NCBI RefSeq assembly: GCF_025452235.1
Contig: NZ_CP104965.1
Location: 434,001-498,000, forward strand
Source of the DNA: Devosia neptuniae
GTDB taxonomy: Bacteria; Pseudomonadota; Alphaproteobacteria; Rhizobiales; Devosiaceae
Length of the DNA: 64,000 nucleotides
Direction: 5' to 3'
Positions 46,748 through 57,900 of the stretch are shown here, one piece after another. The notes under the pieces are model-generated. The model saw nothing but the letters and a program-made list of their open reading frames with translations. It was not told the origin of the DNA and ran no database searches. Made by a program: the position numbers and the translations under genes. The stretch's first letter is position 1; each line of letters starts with the position of its first letter.

Positions 46748-46990
46748 CTATTCCAGTCCGGCGCTCGCGCGCAGGGCGGCGTTGATGCGGTCTTGCCAGC
46801 CGGGGCCGTCTTCCTGGAAATGCTCCAGCACATCGCGGTCGAGGCGCAGCGAGACCAGCTCCTTGCCGCTGGGCGGCGTTATCGTCTTTGGCGCGGGCGC
46901 GGCTTCGGCAGGTTTGCTGGTTACCGCCTTGAAGGCGGCTTCGGCCTGATCGAGGGCGCTGCCGCCGCGGCGCATGGGTGGTCGTGTCAT
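46748..46990 (-). CDS. BrnA antitoxin-like protein (orphan)
   Basis: An 80-residue protein whose C-terminal half, VSLRLDRDVLEHFQEDGPGW followed by QDRINAALRA, matches the ribbon-helix-helix of BrnA antitoxins. The N-terminal half is Ala/Pro-rich. No BrnT-like toxin ORF is adjacent: the sigma-54 regulator converges on one side and groEL lies on the other. It may be a solitary DNA-binding protein. The start with AGGGAA upstream was chosen over a longer form. Confidence 0.8.
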   Translation of the reverse strand: MTRPPMRRGGSALDQAEAAFKAVTSKPAEAAPAPKTITPPSGKELVSLRLDRDVLEHFQEDGPGWQDRINAALRASAGLE

Positions 46991-47040
46991 GATCGGTTCC
47001 CTTTTCTTCGTTTTGCCACCGGCGAGCAGTGCCGACAACG

Positions 47041-47067
47041 AAAAAGGCGCGGTGTTTCCACCGCGCC
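47041..47067 (-). terminator. Rho-independent terminator of groESL
   Basis: On the minus strand GGCGCGGTG pairs with CACCGCGCC across a GAAA tetraloop and is followed by TTTTT. It is about 60 bp past the groEL stop. This is a textbook intrinsic terminator. Confidence 0.95.
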
Positions 47068-47125
47068 TCCTGCAAAGTCCGTGACTGGGAAGTAACGAGA
47101 CTTCGTAGCTCGGGATGAGGCTGGA

Positions 47126-49104
<1,979 letters not shown>

Positions 49105-49146
49105 GATTGCTCCTATGGCATCAATTTCAATGCAATATCGGACCTG

Positions 49147-49173
49147 TTAGCACTCGATAATGGAGAGTGCTAA
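49147..49173. promoter_or_regulatory. CIRCE operator (HrcA binding site)
   Basis: TTAGCACTC - nine bases - GAGTGCTAA is a perfect CIRCE inverted repeat, located 43 bp upstream of the groES start. HrcA binding here represses groESL at normal temperature. hrcA itself is not in the window. Confidence 0.97.
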
Positions 49174-49185
49174 CAGGGTGCAGCG

Positions 49186-49214
49186 GATATAGGAGGGGGG
49201 CCTTGCGGAGTCAA
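49186..49214 (-). promoter_or_regulatory. groESL promoter
   Basis: On the minus strand TTGACT (49214-49209) and TATATC (49191-49186) are separated by 17 bp, close to the housekeeping consensus. CIRCE begins 12 bp downstream of the -10, so HrcA would cover the transcription start. Confidence 0.85.
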
Positions 49215-49290
49215 GACAAACGCACCCGGCAAGCGATGAAGTTTGCCTAGTCCGCGACGATGAATTTATCACGACAGGCGCATCAAACTC

Positions 49291-49434
49291 GGTGTCACCC
49301 CGGCGCAGGCCGGGGCCCATCCTGAGATATCTCACATGCCGGCAGATAGATGCCCTGCCCCCACAACCTTGCGGCAGGGGCACAATCTCGAGATGGGCCC
49401 CGGCCTGCGCCGGGGTGACACCGTGGGTGTGTGA
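49291..49434. repeat. Interspersed palindromic repeat, family A copy 3
   Basis: GGTGTCACCCCGGCGCAGGC then CGGGGCCCAT on the left; ATGGGCCCCGGCCTGCGCCG then GGGTGACACCGTGGGTG on the right, with a smaller hairpin (TGCCCC..GGGGCA-type) in the middle. It accounts for most of the 374-bp gap between the groESL promoter and the glycosyltransferase; the rest shows no gene. Confidence 0.85.
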
Positions 49435-49547
49435 GCATTGTAAAGTACGAAGCATCGGCTTTGGACCAGCATAACCACGAAGCCATTGCGACACCGGCCT
49501 TGCCGCTATACCACAGGGGCCGATTTTCCCGGGTATTTGGACGCGTC

Positions 49548-51353
49548 ATGGCCAGCACCGATGTTTCTCCCCGCTCGTCTGCCAATCCGGCGGTTTGGGC
49601 GCTTGTTCTGATCGGCGTTGCGCTGGTGCTGCGGCTGTGGGGGGCGACGGCCATCGGGCTGGGCACTGGCGAAGCCTATTATGTCAGCAGCGCCCGCGAG
49701 CTGCATCTGAGCTATTTCGACCAGCCGCCACTGTCGCTGTGGATTATCTGGGCGACCATGCAGTTGACCGGTTCGGAAGCAGTGTGGGTGCTGCGGCTCC
49801 CCTTCGTGCTGATGTTCGTGGTGACCTCCTGGCTGGCGTACCGGCTGGGCGAGCGGGTGCATTCGGGCTGGGCGGGCTTTTATGCCGTGCTGATCCTCAA
49901 TGCCTCGGCGATCTTCTCGCTGTCGGTGGGCAGCTGGCTGCAGCCCGATGCGCCAATGATGCTGTTCTGGGCGGCCACCTGCCTGGTGCTGGTCGACATT
50001 TTCTGCAGGCAAGGCGGGGAACGGCCATGGCGCAATTGGCTCTTGGCTGGGCTATGGCTGGGGCTGACGCTGCTGTCGAAATATCATGGCGCGTTCATTG
50101 GGCTGGGCGCGGCTATTTTCATGTTGGCCAATGGCAATGCGCGGCGCTGGTTTGCCCATCCGGCGCCTTATGTCGCGGCGCTGCTGGCGCTGGTGATCTT
50201 CCTGCCGGTGCCGATCTGGAATGCGCAGAACCATTGGGCGTCCTTCGCCTTCCAGGGTGGCCGCGCCTTGGTGGAAGAAGGCTGGAACTGGGCGCGACTG
50301 ATCCGCATGATTGTGGGGCAACTGCTCTATATCGTGCCCTGGCTGGCGCTGCCGGCGATCTGGGTTGGGCTGCACGCCATTTTTGCGGGACCACGTGCGC
50401 AATATCCGCAAGGCAGTGTGCCGGGCGCCGCGGCGCTGCTGGCCTATATCGGCGTGCCGCCGGTGATCTTCTTCACCCTCGTCGCTCTGTGGTCGGATAC
50501 GCAGTTTCATTTCCACTGGCAGGCGCCGGGCTATATGTCGCTATTCATCATCCTGGCCGCTGCGACCGCTGTCATCGCGCGCCGTCACGCCTGGCTGGTC
50601 CGCACCTGGCTGGGCGCGACCGTGGCGGTCACCGTGCTGCTGATCGGGGCACTGCTGAGCCATGCGGCGACGGGCTGGGCGCGGCAGGCGTTTCCGGGCC
50701 AATGGGAAGATCCCACCGTGCCGCAAATGGCCTGGACCGAAGTGGGCGAGGCGCTGACCCGGCTTAATGCCTTTGCCAATCCCGACACGTTTGTGGGCAG
50801 CCTCAACTGGATCGATTGCGGGTATCTCGATGCGCAGACCGCCGGCCGCGTGCCGCTGCCCTGCATTGGCGATGATCCGCGCAATATCGCCTTCAACGTG
50901 AACCTGGCGGACCTGGCGGGCCGCAGCGGCTATTTCGTGACCCGCACCAGTGATCCGCAGGCGGCGATTGCATATCTGTCGCCGCTCTTCGACAGCGTGA
51001 CGCTGGCGGAAAAGGTGGATATCCACCGCAATGGGCTGGTGGAGATTCCGGACCTGCAAATCCTGGCGGCGACCAATTTCCATTTCGATGGGCCGGTGCC
51101 GGGCGTTTCGGGGCGTACGGTGGCGCTGCTGGAATTGCCGCGCACCGCCATTACCCATGTGGAAGGGGAATTGAGCGGTTCGGGGTCCGCCGAACTCTGG
51201 TTCGACGGCGCGCTATTGGGTTCCGTCCAAGGCTCCGCCCCCTTCGCCTTTGACACCCCCGCGCGCTGGGATGTCGGGGCGCGGAATGTGACGCTGGAAA
51301 TCCGGGGTGACGAGGGGGTGCAGTTTGGCGGGGTTTCGATCACGCGGAAATAA
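49548..51353 (+). CDS. Glycosyltransferase family 39 (ArnT/PMT-like) membrane protein
   Basis: A 601-residue protein with about ten to twelve membrane spans. GTGEAYYVSSARELHLSYFD followed by QPPLSLWI matches the acidic first periplasmic loop of GT-C enzymes such as ArnT and PMT-2 proteins, and LQPDAPMMLFWAA is also typical. A soluble C-terminal portion (about the last 170 residues) includes a beta-rich segment ending FGGVSITRK. It would transfer a sugar from a polyprenyl-phosphate donor on the outer face of the inner membrane. An in-frame ATG 117 bp upstream is possible, but lies in the repeat flank. Confidence 0.85.
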   Translation: MASTDVSPRSSANPAVWALVLIGVALVLRLWGATAIGLGTGEAYYVSSARELHLSYFDQPPLSLWIIWATMQLTGSEAVWVLRLPFVLMFVVTSWLAYRLGERVHSGWAGFYAVLILNASAIFSLSVGSWLQPDAPMMLFWAATCLVLVDIFCRQGGERPWRNWLLAGLWLGLTLLSKYHGAFIGLGAAIFMLANGNARRWFAHPAPYVAALLALVIFLPVPIWNAQNHWASFAFQGGRALVEEGWNWARLIRMIVGQLLYIVPWLALPAIWVGLHAIFAGPRAQYPQGSVPGAAALLAYIGVPPVIFFTLVALWSDTQFHFHWQAPGYMSLFIILAAATAVIARRHAWLVRTWLGATVAVTVLLIGALLSHAATGWARQAFPGQWEDPTVPQMAWTEVGEALTRLNAFANPDTFVGSLNWIDCGYLDAQTAGRVPLPCIGDDPRNIAFNVNLADLAGRSGYFVTRTSDPQAAIAYLSPLFDSVTLAEKVDIHRNGLVEIPDLQILAATNFHFDGPVPGVSGRTVALLELPRTAITHVEGELSGSGSAELWFDGALLGSVQGSAPFAFDTPARWDVGARNVTLEIRGDEGVQFGGVSITRK

Positions 51354-51422
51354 GCGGGGACGCGCGCCTGTCGCAACCCTCGCCAAATTGCTGCGTTAGG
51401 ATGGGGTAACAGGAGACGCCTC

Positions 51423-51785
51423 ATGGCACGTCAATGCCTCGACAAGGATATCAAGATCAAACCAGCAGCAGGCCGGGTGCATGTCATTTTTGACGGCGCC
51501 GAGATCGCCAGTTCGCTCAATGCGCTGGAGCTGGACGAGCCGGGCGCACCATTGCGGATCTATCTGCCGCGCGAGGATGTGCAGCCGGGGATATTGGAGG
51601 CCTCGGAGACCAAGACGGTGTGCCCGTATAAGGGGGAAGCGTCTTATTATACGCTCAAGACCCTCACCGCGACCGGGCCAGATCAGGTCTGGTATTATCC
51701 CGACCCCTGCCCGCTGGTCGAACCGATCCGCGACTATCTGGCATTCTGGGGCGATCGCATCGAATATAAGCGCAGTGACGTCTAG
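51423..51785 (+). CDS. DUF427 family protein
   Basis: A 120-residue protein. RVHVIFDGAEIASSLNALEL, YLPREDVQPGIL, and TVCPYKGEASYYTL with YYPDPCPLVEPIRDYLAFW are the DUF427 hallmarks. The family is a small beta-rich fold of unknown function, widely kept in actinobacteria and alphaproteobacteria. AGGAGACG precedes the ATG. Confidence 0.93.
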   Translation: MARQCLDKDIKIKPAAGRVHVIFDGAEIASSLNALELDEPGAPLRIYLPREDVQPGILEASETKTVCPYKGEASYYTLKTLTATGPDQVWYYPDPCPLVEPIRDYLAFWGDRIEYKRSDV

Positions 51786-51846
51786 AGGCGGCTAAATCGC
51801 CAAAAACCCTCTTCCCCCTCGCCGCCACCTGCTGCATAAGACGGCC

Positions 51847-52044
51847 ATGACCCAATTCACCGCACCCCTCGCCATCAAGCTGCGCCTCAAGGGCGGCAGC
51901 GGCCCCAATGCAAACTGGCACTGGGAAATCCACGACGCCGACGCCAAGGTCATCAAGACCGGCAGCGCCGTTGGCCCCGAGCACAAGGCTTTCGCCACCG
52001 CGCGCATCGCCAAGGAAAAGCTAGAGCAAACCGCCGGCAATTAG
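51847..52044 (+). CDS. Small conserved-looking hypothetical protein
   Basis: A 65-residue ORF with WHWEIHDADAKVIKTGSAVG in the centre and a helical C-terminus. Codon use matches neighbouring genes. The pattern resembles short proteins with a DUF-type beta-hairpin, but I cannot assign a family. It sits between DUF427 and the EamA gene on the same strand, 61 bp after the former. Confidence 0.6.
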   Translation: MTQFTAPLAIKLRLKGGSGPNANWHWEIHDADAKVIKTGSAVGPEHKAFATARIAKEKLEQTAGN

Positions 52045-52076
52045 CCGCGCCCAAAAGCTGCCTTTGGCAGCACGAG

Positions 52077-53048
52077 ATGTCCGTGACCAGTCTCCCTGCA
52101 TCCAGTGCCTCCTCCGCTCACGCCGGGGGCACGCATGCATTGCGCGGCATCGGGCTCAAGGTCGCTTCGGTCTGCATCTTTGTCATCATGGCCACCTGCC
52201 TCAAGGCGGCCCAGGGCATTCCCGCGGGCCAACTGGTGTTCTTCCGTTCGCTGTTTGCAATTATCCCGGTGATCGGCTGGCTGCTGTGGAAGCGTCAGCT
52301 CGTGAGCGGGCTCAAGACCGCCAATCCGCTCGGGCATGTGCTGCGCGGGTTGATCGGGGTGGCCTCGATGGGGCTGGGCTTTTTCGGCCTGACCAAGCTG
52401 CCGCTGCCCGAATCCACGGCCATCGGCTATGCCTCGCCACTTCTGCTGGTCATTCTAGGCGCGCTGCTGCTTAAGGAACGCGTGTTCATTTATCGCTGGA
52501 CGGCGGTCATTGTCGGGCTCGCGGGTGTCGGCATCATGCTGTGGCCGCGGTTGACGCTGCTGACCCATCCGGAAGGTTTGGGTGCCGAGGAAACGCTGGG
52601 TGTCATTGCCGCCCTGGGCGCGGCATTTCTGAGCGCCTTTGCCATGCTGCAGGTGCGCCGGCTGGTGCAGACCGAGCGTACCGAAGCGATCGTGCTGTAT
52701 TTCTTCGTCACCGCGAGCCTGTTGTCGCTGCTGACCGCGCCGTTTGGCTGGGTGTGGCCCAATCCGCAGCAGGCGGCGTTGCTGGTTACGGCAGGCATTG
52801 CAGGGGGTATCGCGCAAATCCTGCTCACGGCCTGCTATCGCTATGCGGACCTGTCGGTCATTGCGCCGTTTGAATATACCTCGCTGCTGCTCAGCCTGGT
52901 GGTGGGGTATTTCATCTTCGGCGACATGCCGACGCTGATGATGATCATCGGCGCCTCGATCGTGGTTTGCTCGGGCATATTCGTGGTGCTGCGCGAGCAT
53001 TATCTGGGGCTCGACCGGATCCGGTCGCGCGAGGCCAACACGCCCTAG
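52077..53048 (+). CDS. EamA-family DMT exporter
   Basis: A 323-residue protein with ten predicted spans arranged as two EamA repeats of five. QLVFFRSLFAIIPVIGWLL and YASPLLLVILGALLLKERVF mark the first repeat, DLSVIAPFEYTSLLLSLVVG the second. Relatives export amino acids or other metabolites; the substrate is unknown. The ATG has GAG six bases upstream. The gene is followed by a family D repeat that separates it from a convergent TSUP gene. Confidence 0.9.
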   Translation: MSVTSLPASSASSAHAGGTHALRGIGLKVASVCIFVIMATCLKAAQGIPAGQLVFFRSLFAIIPVIGWLLWKRQLVSGLKTANPLGHVLRGLIGVASMGLGFFGLTKLPLPESTAIGYASPLLLVILGALLLKERVFIYRWTAVIVGLAGVGIMLWPRLTLLTHPEGLGAEETLGVIAALGAAFLSAFAMLQVRRLVQTERTEAIVLYFFVTASLLSLLTAPFGWVWPNPQQAALLVTAGIAGGIAQILLTACYRYADLSVIAPFEYTSLLLSLVVGYFIFGDMPTLMMIIGASIVVCSGIFVVLREHYLGLDRIRSREANTP

Positions 53049-53056
53049 GGACTAAT

Positions 53057-53185
53057 CGAGATTCAGCTTATGCTGGCCTGCAAATGCCAGTTTTCTGCGC
53101 TTCCGGTGCTCACGTACCCCAAAGTACGTTGCGCTCCGGTTCTCGAAAACCGCCATTTTCGACTCAGCCTAAGCTGAATCTCGAC
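53057..53185. repeat. Interspersed repeat family D, copy 2
   Basis: Outer arms CGAGATTCAGCTTA and TAAGCTGAATCTCG pair perfectly. The core CTGCAAATGCCAGTTTTCTG, GGTGCTCACGTAC, GTACG and ACCGCCATTTTCG is shared with the copy at 28600, whose arms differ. It fills the EamA-TSUP convergent gap. Confidence 0.85.
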
Positions 53186-53214
53186 CGGCCCCTCCTCCAC
53201 TCCGGCCCTCCCAC

Positions 53215-53967
53215 TCAGCGGAAGAAAATCAGCTTGAGGGCCAGAGCGATCGACACCACGGCGACCACGGGGCGGATGATCTTGGCGCCGTAGCGGATGC
53301 CGGTGCGGGCGCCGATATAGCCGCCGGCCAATTGGCCGATCGCCATGGCGATGGCGGCGGGCCAGACCACATCGCCGGCCGGGATGAAAATGACCAGCGC
53401 GGCAAGGTTGGACACCAGGTTCAGCGCCTTGGTGTGGCCCGAGGCGCGGGTGAGCCCGAGACCGAACAGGGTGACAAAGCCGATAGTAAAGAACGAGCCG
53501 GTGCCGGGGCCAAAAATGCCATCGTAAAAGCCGAGGACCAGGCCCATGAGCGGCACGAAGCGGGCAAAGGGCAGGCGCGCGGCCTTGTCGGCATCGGACA
53601 GGTTTGGTGCGAAGACGAAATAGAGCGCGATGCCGATCAGCGCGATGGGCACGGCCAGGGTGAGCAGGCTGGTATCGAGTTGCTTGACCGCCAGGGCCCC
53701 GCAGAAGCTGCCGGCAAAGGTGAGGGCAACGGCGGGGATCAGCGTTTTGAACGCGATGAAGCCGCGGCGCCAATAGGTGAAGGTGGCCATGGCGGTGCCG
53801 ACCACGCCCTGCAGCTTGTTGGTGGCGAGCGCCGCAACCGGCGGCAGGCCGGCCGCCAGGAGCGCGGGAATGCCGATCATGCCGCCGCCGCCGGCAATGG
53901 CATCGACAAAGCCGGCCAGCATGCCGACCGCGGCCAGCGCCAGAAGAATCAGTGGATCGGAAATCAT
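53215..53967 (-). CDS. TSUP (TauE/SafE) family membrane transporter
   Basis: A 250-residue protein with about eight spans in two repeats. GFVDAIAGGGGMIGIPALLA is the first family repeat motif; GFYDGIFGPGTGSFFTIGFV is the second. TSUP proteins move sulfite, sulfonates or other organic anions; the substrate is unknown. The start MISDPLIL was chosen over a longer form whose extension is not family-like. Confidence 0.92.
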   Translation of the reverse strand: MISDPLILLALAAVGMLAGFVDAIAGGGGMIGIPALLAAGLPPVAALATNKLQGVVGTAMATFTYWRRGFIAFKTLIPAVALTFAGSFCGALAVKQLDTSLLTLAVPIALIGIALYFVFAPNLSDADKAARLPFARFVPLMGLVLGFYDGIFGPGTGSFFTIGFVTLFGLGLTRASGHTKALNLVSNLAALVIFIPAGDVVWPAAIAMAIGQLAGGYIGARTGIRYGAKIIRPVVAVVSIALALKLIFFR

Positions 53968-54033
53968 GTCGGGCCTGGTGGGTCGGGGGCGGCGGCGTGT
54001 TGTGAGGCAAATCGGTGCGGCGGGCAAGCCGGC

Positions 54034-54351
54034 TCAGCCGCCCCCACCCCCGCCGCCGTCTCCACCACCGCCGCCACTATCTCCGCCGCTACTGCCGCTA
54101 TCTCCGCTGCTGCTGCCGCTATCGTGGCTGGAATGGCTGAAATGGCTGTCGTGGCCGGAATGGCTATCGCTGCCACCGTGATAGTGACCATCACCGCTGG
54201 AAGTGCCGGCGTCGCCACCATAGGCGGAGCCAGAATTGCCGGAGCGGCGTGCGCGGCGGTTGATGCGGCTCCCGCCGATTGTCTTGATCATCAGAAGCAG
54301 CACACTGCCCCAGACGAGAGGGACCAAAAGCGCCAGAAGAAGCAGTTCCAT
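54034..54351 (-). CDS. Small membrane protein with Ser/Gly/His-rich tail
   Basis: A 105-residue protein. Residues 1-25 form one membrane span (MELLLLALLVPLVWGSVLLL). The rest is low complexity: SGNSGSAYGGDAG, HSGHDSHFSHSSHDS-type His/Ser repeats and a poly-Gly end. AGGA lies upstream of the ATG. It follows hisG by 14 bp, so it could be co-transcribed. Similar tails occur in secreted or surface proteins of unknown role. Confidence 0.65.
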   Translation of the reverse strand: MELLLLALLVPLVWGSVLLLMIKTIGGSRINRRARRSGNSGSAYGGDAGTSSGDGHYHGGSDSHSGHDSHFSHSSHDSGSSSGDSGSSGGDSGGGGGDGGGGGGG

Positions 54352-54364
54352 GGCGTCCTGCTGA

Positions 54365-55072
54365 TCAGAAATCCGTTTCGGCAGCAAGACGTGTCAGCAG
54401 CGATTGCATACTGGCGCGGCGGGGGGCGGACCAGTTGGCGGTGCGCGACACGATCAGGCAGGCCTGGCTTTGCAGCATGACGCCATCTTCGAGGACGCGC
54501 AGATTGTTGGCCGCGAGGGTCGAGCCGGTGGTGGTGATGTCGACCACGATATCGGCAACGCCAGAAGCGGGGGCCGCCTCGGTGGCGCCCAGGCTTTCGA
54601 CGGTACGGTATTCGGCAATGCCGGCCTTGGCGAAATGCTGGCGGGTGATGGTGATGTATTTGGTGGCGATGCGCAGCCAGCGGCCGTGGCGGGAGCGGAA
54701 ATCGGACGCCACATCGGCCAGATCATGCAGATGGGTGACATCGATCCAGGCATCAGGCACGGCGACGACGACATCGGCATGGCCGAAATCGAGCGTCTTG
54801 GCGAAGGCGACCGATTGGGGGCCGGTTTCGCTGGTTTCGTGGATGAGATCGCGCCCGGTGACGCCAATATCGATCGTGCCGCGGATCAGCTCGCGAGCGA
54901 TTTCGGAGGCCGGGAAGAAGCGCACGGTGACGTCGGGCAGGCCTTCAATGGCACCCAGATAAGAACGCGCGCCGCCGGGGCGGGCAATGGTGAGGCCATT
55001 GCTGGCGAACCAATCACGGGTGAGTTCTTCTAGGCGCCCCTTGGAGGGGACGGCGAGGGTGATTTCACTCAT
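54365..55072 (-). CDS. hisG: ATP phosphoribosyltransferase, short form
   Basis: HisG joins ATP and PRPP, the first step of histidine synthesis. The 235-residue protein starts ITLAVPSKGRLEELTRDWF and contains IDIGVTGRDLIHE and the PRPP-binding VVDITTTGSTLAANNLRVL. It lacks the C-terminal ACT-like domain of long HisG, so it needs HisZ, which is encoded directly upstream and overlaps by ATGA. Feedback control by histidine is expected through HisZ. Confidence 0.95.
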   Translation of the reverse strand: MSEITLAVPSKGRLEELTRDWFASNGLTIARPGGARSYLGAIEGLPDVTVRFFPASEIARELIRGTIDIGVTGRDLIHETSETGPQSVAFAKTLDFGHADVVVAVPDAWIDVTHLHDLADVASDFRSRHGRWLRIATKYITITRQHFAKAGIAEYRTVESLGATEAAPASGVADIVVDITTTGSTLAANNLRVLEDGVMLQSQACLIVSRTANWSAPRRASMQSLLTRLAAETDF

Positions 55073-56133
55073 GAGCGAACCTCCGCTTCCAAACGATCGA
55101 CCCAGACCGAACAGCCGGAGGCGGCGATGGGGGCTTTGGCGCCGAGGCGTTCGAGCAGGCGATCATATTGGCCGCCCGAGGCCAACACTTCGCCATTGGG
55201 GCCGGTCATTTCGAAGACGATGCCGGTGTAATAATCAAGGCGGGGGGAGAAGCTGGCATCGAAGCTGACGCGGGCTTCGCCCAGGCCGTTGAGATGACGG
55301 CGAATGGCGCGGATGGGGGCGCCGAGCATCAGCCGGTGTTCGGCAGCGAGGGCCTCGATACGGGTCAGCGCCTGGAGGACCGGGCCGGAAATGGCGAGAT
55401 AATCGCGCAGCAATTTGAGTGTCTTGGCGGGAACGTGGGCGGCGTCGAGCGCCTGCTGTTCGAGATAGCGGTCGGCGATTTCCTGGGGCGTGCGGCCTTC
55501 GGACAGGGAGAGGCCGGCGGCGACCATTTGCTCGGTGACATCGGCGACCAGCGCCTCGCGGGAGGGCTGCTGTTCGCGCGGCAGATCGGGCGCCAGTTCG
55601 AGCCGGGTCAACAGACGTTCGAGCGCTTCGGTGTGGCCGAAGCGGTGGCGGATGCGCGAGCGCCATGGATCGGGCATGTCGGCCTGGGCCAAAAGACCTT
55701 CAAACAACCCTACCCCGCCGAGGCGGACGACGGGGCTGACTCCGAAAATGGAGAGCGCGGCGCGGGCAAAGGTCAGCACCTGATCGAGCGCCACGTCGCC
55801 ATCGCGCTGGGCCAGCAATTCGATGCCGCCCTGATCGAATTCAGCCGCGCCGGTTTCGCGCTGGCGAAAAATGGGGCCGAGATAGGAAAAGGCGGCCGGT
55901 TCGCCCACGCCGTTAGCAATGTAATCGGCCACAATGGGCAGGGTGAAATCGGGGCGCAAGCAATATTCAGCGCCGGAGGCATCGGTGGTGAGCAACAGGC
56001 GGCGGCCGAATTCCTCGCCGGCGAGATCGAAATAGGGATCGGCCGGGAGAAGGAGCGGCGGGGTGGCGCGGGTGGCGCCCTGGGCTTCGACGAGGGATTC
56101 GAGATTGGCGCGGCGGAGAGCGGCGCCGGTCAT
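55069..56133 (-). CDS. hisZ: ATP phosphoribosyltransferase regulatory subunit HisZ
   Basis: A 354-residue HisRS paralogue lacking aminoacylation function. CLRPDFTLPIVADYI and GPIFRQRETGAAEFDQGGIELL correspond to class II motif regions, and GLGEARVSFDASFSPRLDYYTGIVFEM to the C-terminal part of the catalytic fold. It forms the hetero-octamer with short HisG. It is encoded between hisS and hisG on the minus strand, with a family A repeat in the hisS-hisZ gap. Confidence 0.93.
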   Translation of the reverse strand: MTGAALRRANLESLVEAQGATRATPPLLLPADPYFDLAGEEFGRRLLLTTDASGAEYCLRPDFTLPIVADYIANGVGEPAAFSYLGPIFRQRETGAAEFDQGGIELLAQRDGDVALDQVLTFARAALSIFGVSPVVRLGGVGLFEGLLAQADMPDPWRSRIRHRFGHTEALERLLTRLELAPDLPREQQPSREALVADVTEQMVAAGLSLSEGRTPQEIADRYLEQQALDAAHVPAKTLKLLRDYLAISGPVLQALTRIEALAAEHRLMLGAPIRAIRRHLNGLGEARVSFDASFSPRLDYYTGIVFEMTGPNGEVLASGGQYDRLLERLGAKAPIAASGCSVWVDRLEAEVRS

Positions 56134-56162
56134 GATGCTATCACCCGATATGTCCCAACCAC

Positions 56163-56280
56163 CGGGTCATTCCGGCGCAGGCCGGAATCCATGCTGTGAG
56201 CTATCCACTTGCATGGTGCCGAAAAGAGGCCTTCAGCATGGGCCCCGGCCTGCGCCGGGGTGACATCCGGGGTGGGGAGA
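56163..56280. repeat. Interspersed palindromic repeat, family A copy 4
   Basis: GGTCATTCCGGCGCAGGCCG then GAATCCATGCTG on the left; CAGCATGGGCCCCGGCCTGC then GCCGGGGTGACATC on the right. It lies inside the hisS-hisZ-hisG gene run, so it is probably transcribed and not fully terminating. Confidence 0.85.
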
Positions 56281-56290
56281 GTACGGGGGA

Positions 56291-57787
56291 TCATTGTTCG
56301 CTCAGCAGCTTCTGGATGGCAGCGACCAAATCACCGCGCTTGACTTCGAACTGGCCGGGCCTTGCGGCTTTCCATTCGGCGTTGTCGGTGATGGCGGCGG
56401 CGGCCTCTTTGCCCGCGATCAGATCCTTGATCTGGATGATGCCCTGGTCGCGCTCCTGGCTGCCTTCGATGATGACGGCAGGCGAATTGCGCTTATCGGC
56501 ATAGGAGACCTGCTTGCCGAAATTCTTGGTATTGCCGAGGAACATTTCGGCACGGATGCCGGCCTTGCGCAGTTCGACCACCATGGCCTGGTAGCCGGCC
56601 ATCTGGTCCTTGTCCATGACGAGGACGACGACGGGGCCGACCGGTTCGGTGGCTTTGAGATTGCCGGTCAGCTTGAGCGCATGGGCGAGGCGGGAGACGC
56701 CAATCGAGCACCCCGTGGCCGGTACCGGTTCACGACGGAAGCGCGCGATAAGGCCGTCATAACGGCCACCGCTGCCAACAGCGCCGAACACCACGTCCTG
56801 GCCCTTTTCGTTCTGGACCTTGAAGGTCAATTCGACCTCGAAGACGGGACCGGTGTAATATTCGAGGCCGCGGACCACCGAGGGGTCGAGGATGACGCGG
56901 CCGCTGAAGCCGGCTGCGCTGATCAGGCCGAAAATGCTGGCCAGTTCCTGCAAGCCCTGCAGGCCGGCTTCCGAACCGCCGATAAGGCCGGCAAGGGTGT
57001 TGATGGTGGCGATGACATGGGCATTGCTGCCCTTTTCGACGCCGGGAGCGGGAACGCCGCTATCGACATAGGCGAGGATGGGTTCGATCTGCGCCGGCGT
57101 GAGGCCGGCGCCCTTGGTGAAGTCACCGCTCTCGTCCTTGCGTCCGGCGCCGAGCAGGAGCTTGACGCCTTCTGGCCCGAACTTGTCGAGCTTATCAATG
57201 GCGCGAAGCACCGTCAGCTTCTGCCCGTCGCTGGTGATGCCGGCGGTATCGAGGACGCCATCGAGCACCTTGCGGTTGTTGACCTTGACGACATACTGGC
57301 CCTTAAGGCCCAGTTCGTCCATCACGTCGGCAACCATCATGTACATTTCGGCATCGGCTTCGGGGCCGCCGGCGCCGACCGTGTCGGCATCGAATTGCAT
57401 GAACTGGCGGAAGCGGCCGGGGCCGGGCTTTTCGTTGCGGAACACATAGCCCTGGCGATAGGACCGGTAGGGCTTGGGCAGGGTTTCGAAATTTTCGGCG
57501 AAGTAGCGGGCGAGCGGCGCTGTGAGATCGTAGCGCAGGCTCATCCACTGCTCGTCATCGTCCTGCAGGGAGAAGACGCCGGCATTGGGCCGGTCGGTAT
57601 CGGGCAGGAATTTGCCCAGCGTTTCGGTGAGCTCCAGTAAAGGTGTTTCGACCGGGTCGAAGCCATAGCGCTCATAGACTTTCCTGATCGTGTCGATCAT
57701 GGCGCCAACAGCGGCAATTTCGCCGGGCGTACGGTCCTCGAAGCCACGCGGCAGGCGCGGGGCGATGAGCTTGGCTTTTTCGGTCAT
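56291..57787 (-). CDS. hisS: Histidyl-tRNA synthetase
   Basis: The 498-residue class II synthetase has motif 2 [20 protein letters not shown], motif 3 region [14 protein letters not shown] and [14 protein letters not shown]. The motif 2 loop ([11 protein letters not shown]) is the alphaproteobacterial type rather than the E. coli type; family knowledge links it to tRNA-His lacking G-1, and such a tRNA is encoded at 61318. The insertion domain and C-terminal anticodon-binding domain are present. It heads the hisS-hisZ-hisG run. Confidence 0.96.
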   Translation of the reverse strand: MTEKAKLIAPRLPRGFEDRTPGEIAAVGAMIDTIRKVYERYGFDPVETPLLELTETLGKFLPDTDRPNAGVFSLQDDDEQWMSLRYDLTAPLARYFAENFETLPKPYRSYRQGYVFRNEKPGPGRFRQFMQFDADTVGAGGPEADAEMYMMVADVMDELGLKGQYVVKVNNRKVLDGVLDTAGITSDGQKLTVLRAIDKLDKFGPEGVKLLLGAGRKDESGDFTKGAGLTPAQIEPILAYVDSGVPAPGVEKGSNAHVIATINTLAGLIGGSEAGLQGLQELASIFGLISAAGFSGRVILDPSVVRGLEYYTGPVFEVELTFKVQNEKGQDVVFGAVGSGGRYDGLIARFRREPVPATGCSIGVSRLAHALKLTGNLKATEPVGPVVVLVMDKDQMAGYQAMVVELRKAGIRAEMFLGNTKNFGKQVSYADKRNSPAVIIEGSQERDQGIIQIKDLIAGKEAAAAITDNAEWKAARPGQFEVKRGDLVAAIQKLLSEQ

Positions 57788-57900
57788 TTTGGGCAGTCCT
57801 TCGGGAACGGGCCGTTGTTAGCGGATCGGGCATGGAGGGGCAACAGCAGAGCGGGGGAATGTGCCCCCTCGCCTTCCGGGAGAAAGCGAGGGGGCTGGGG

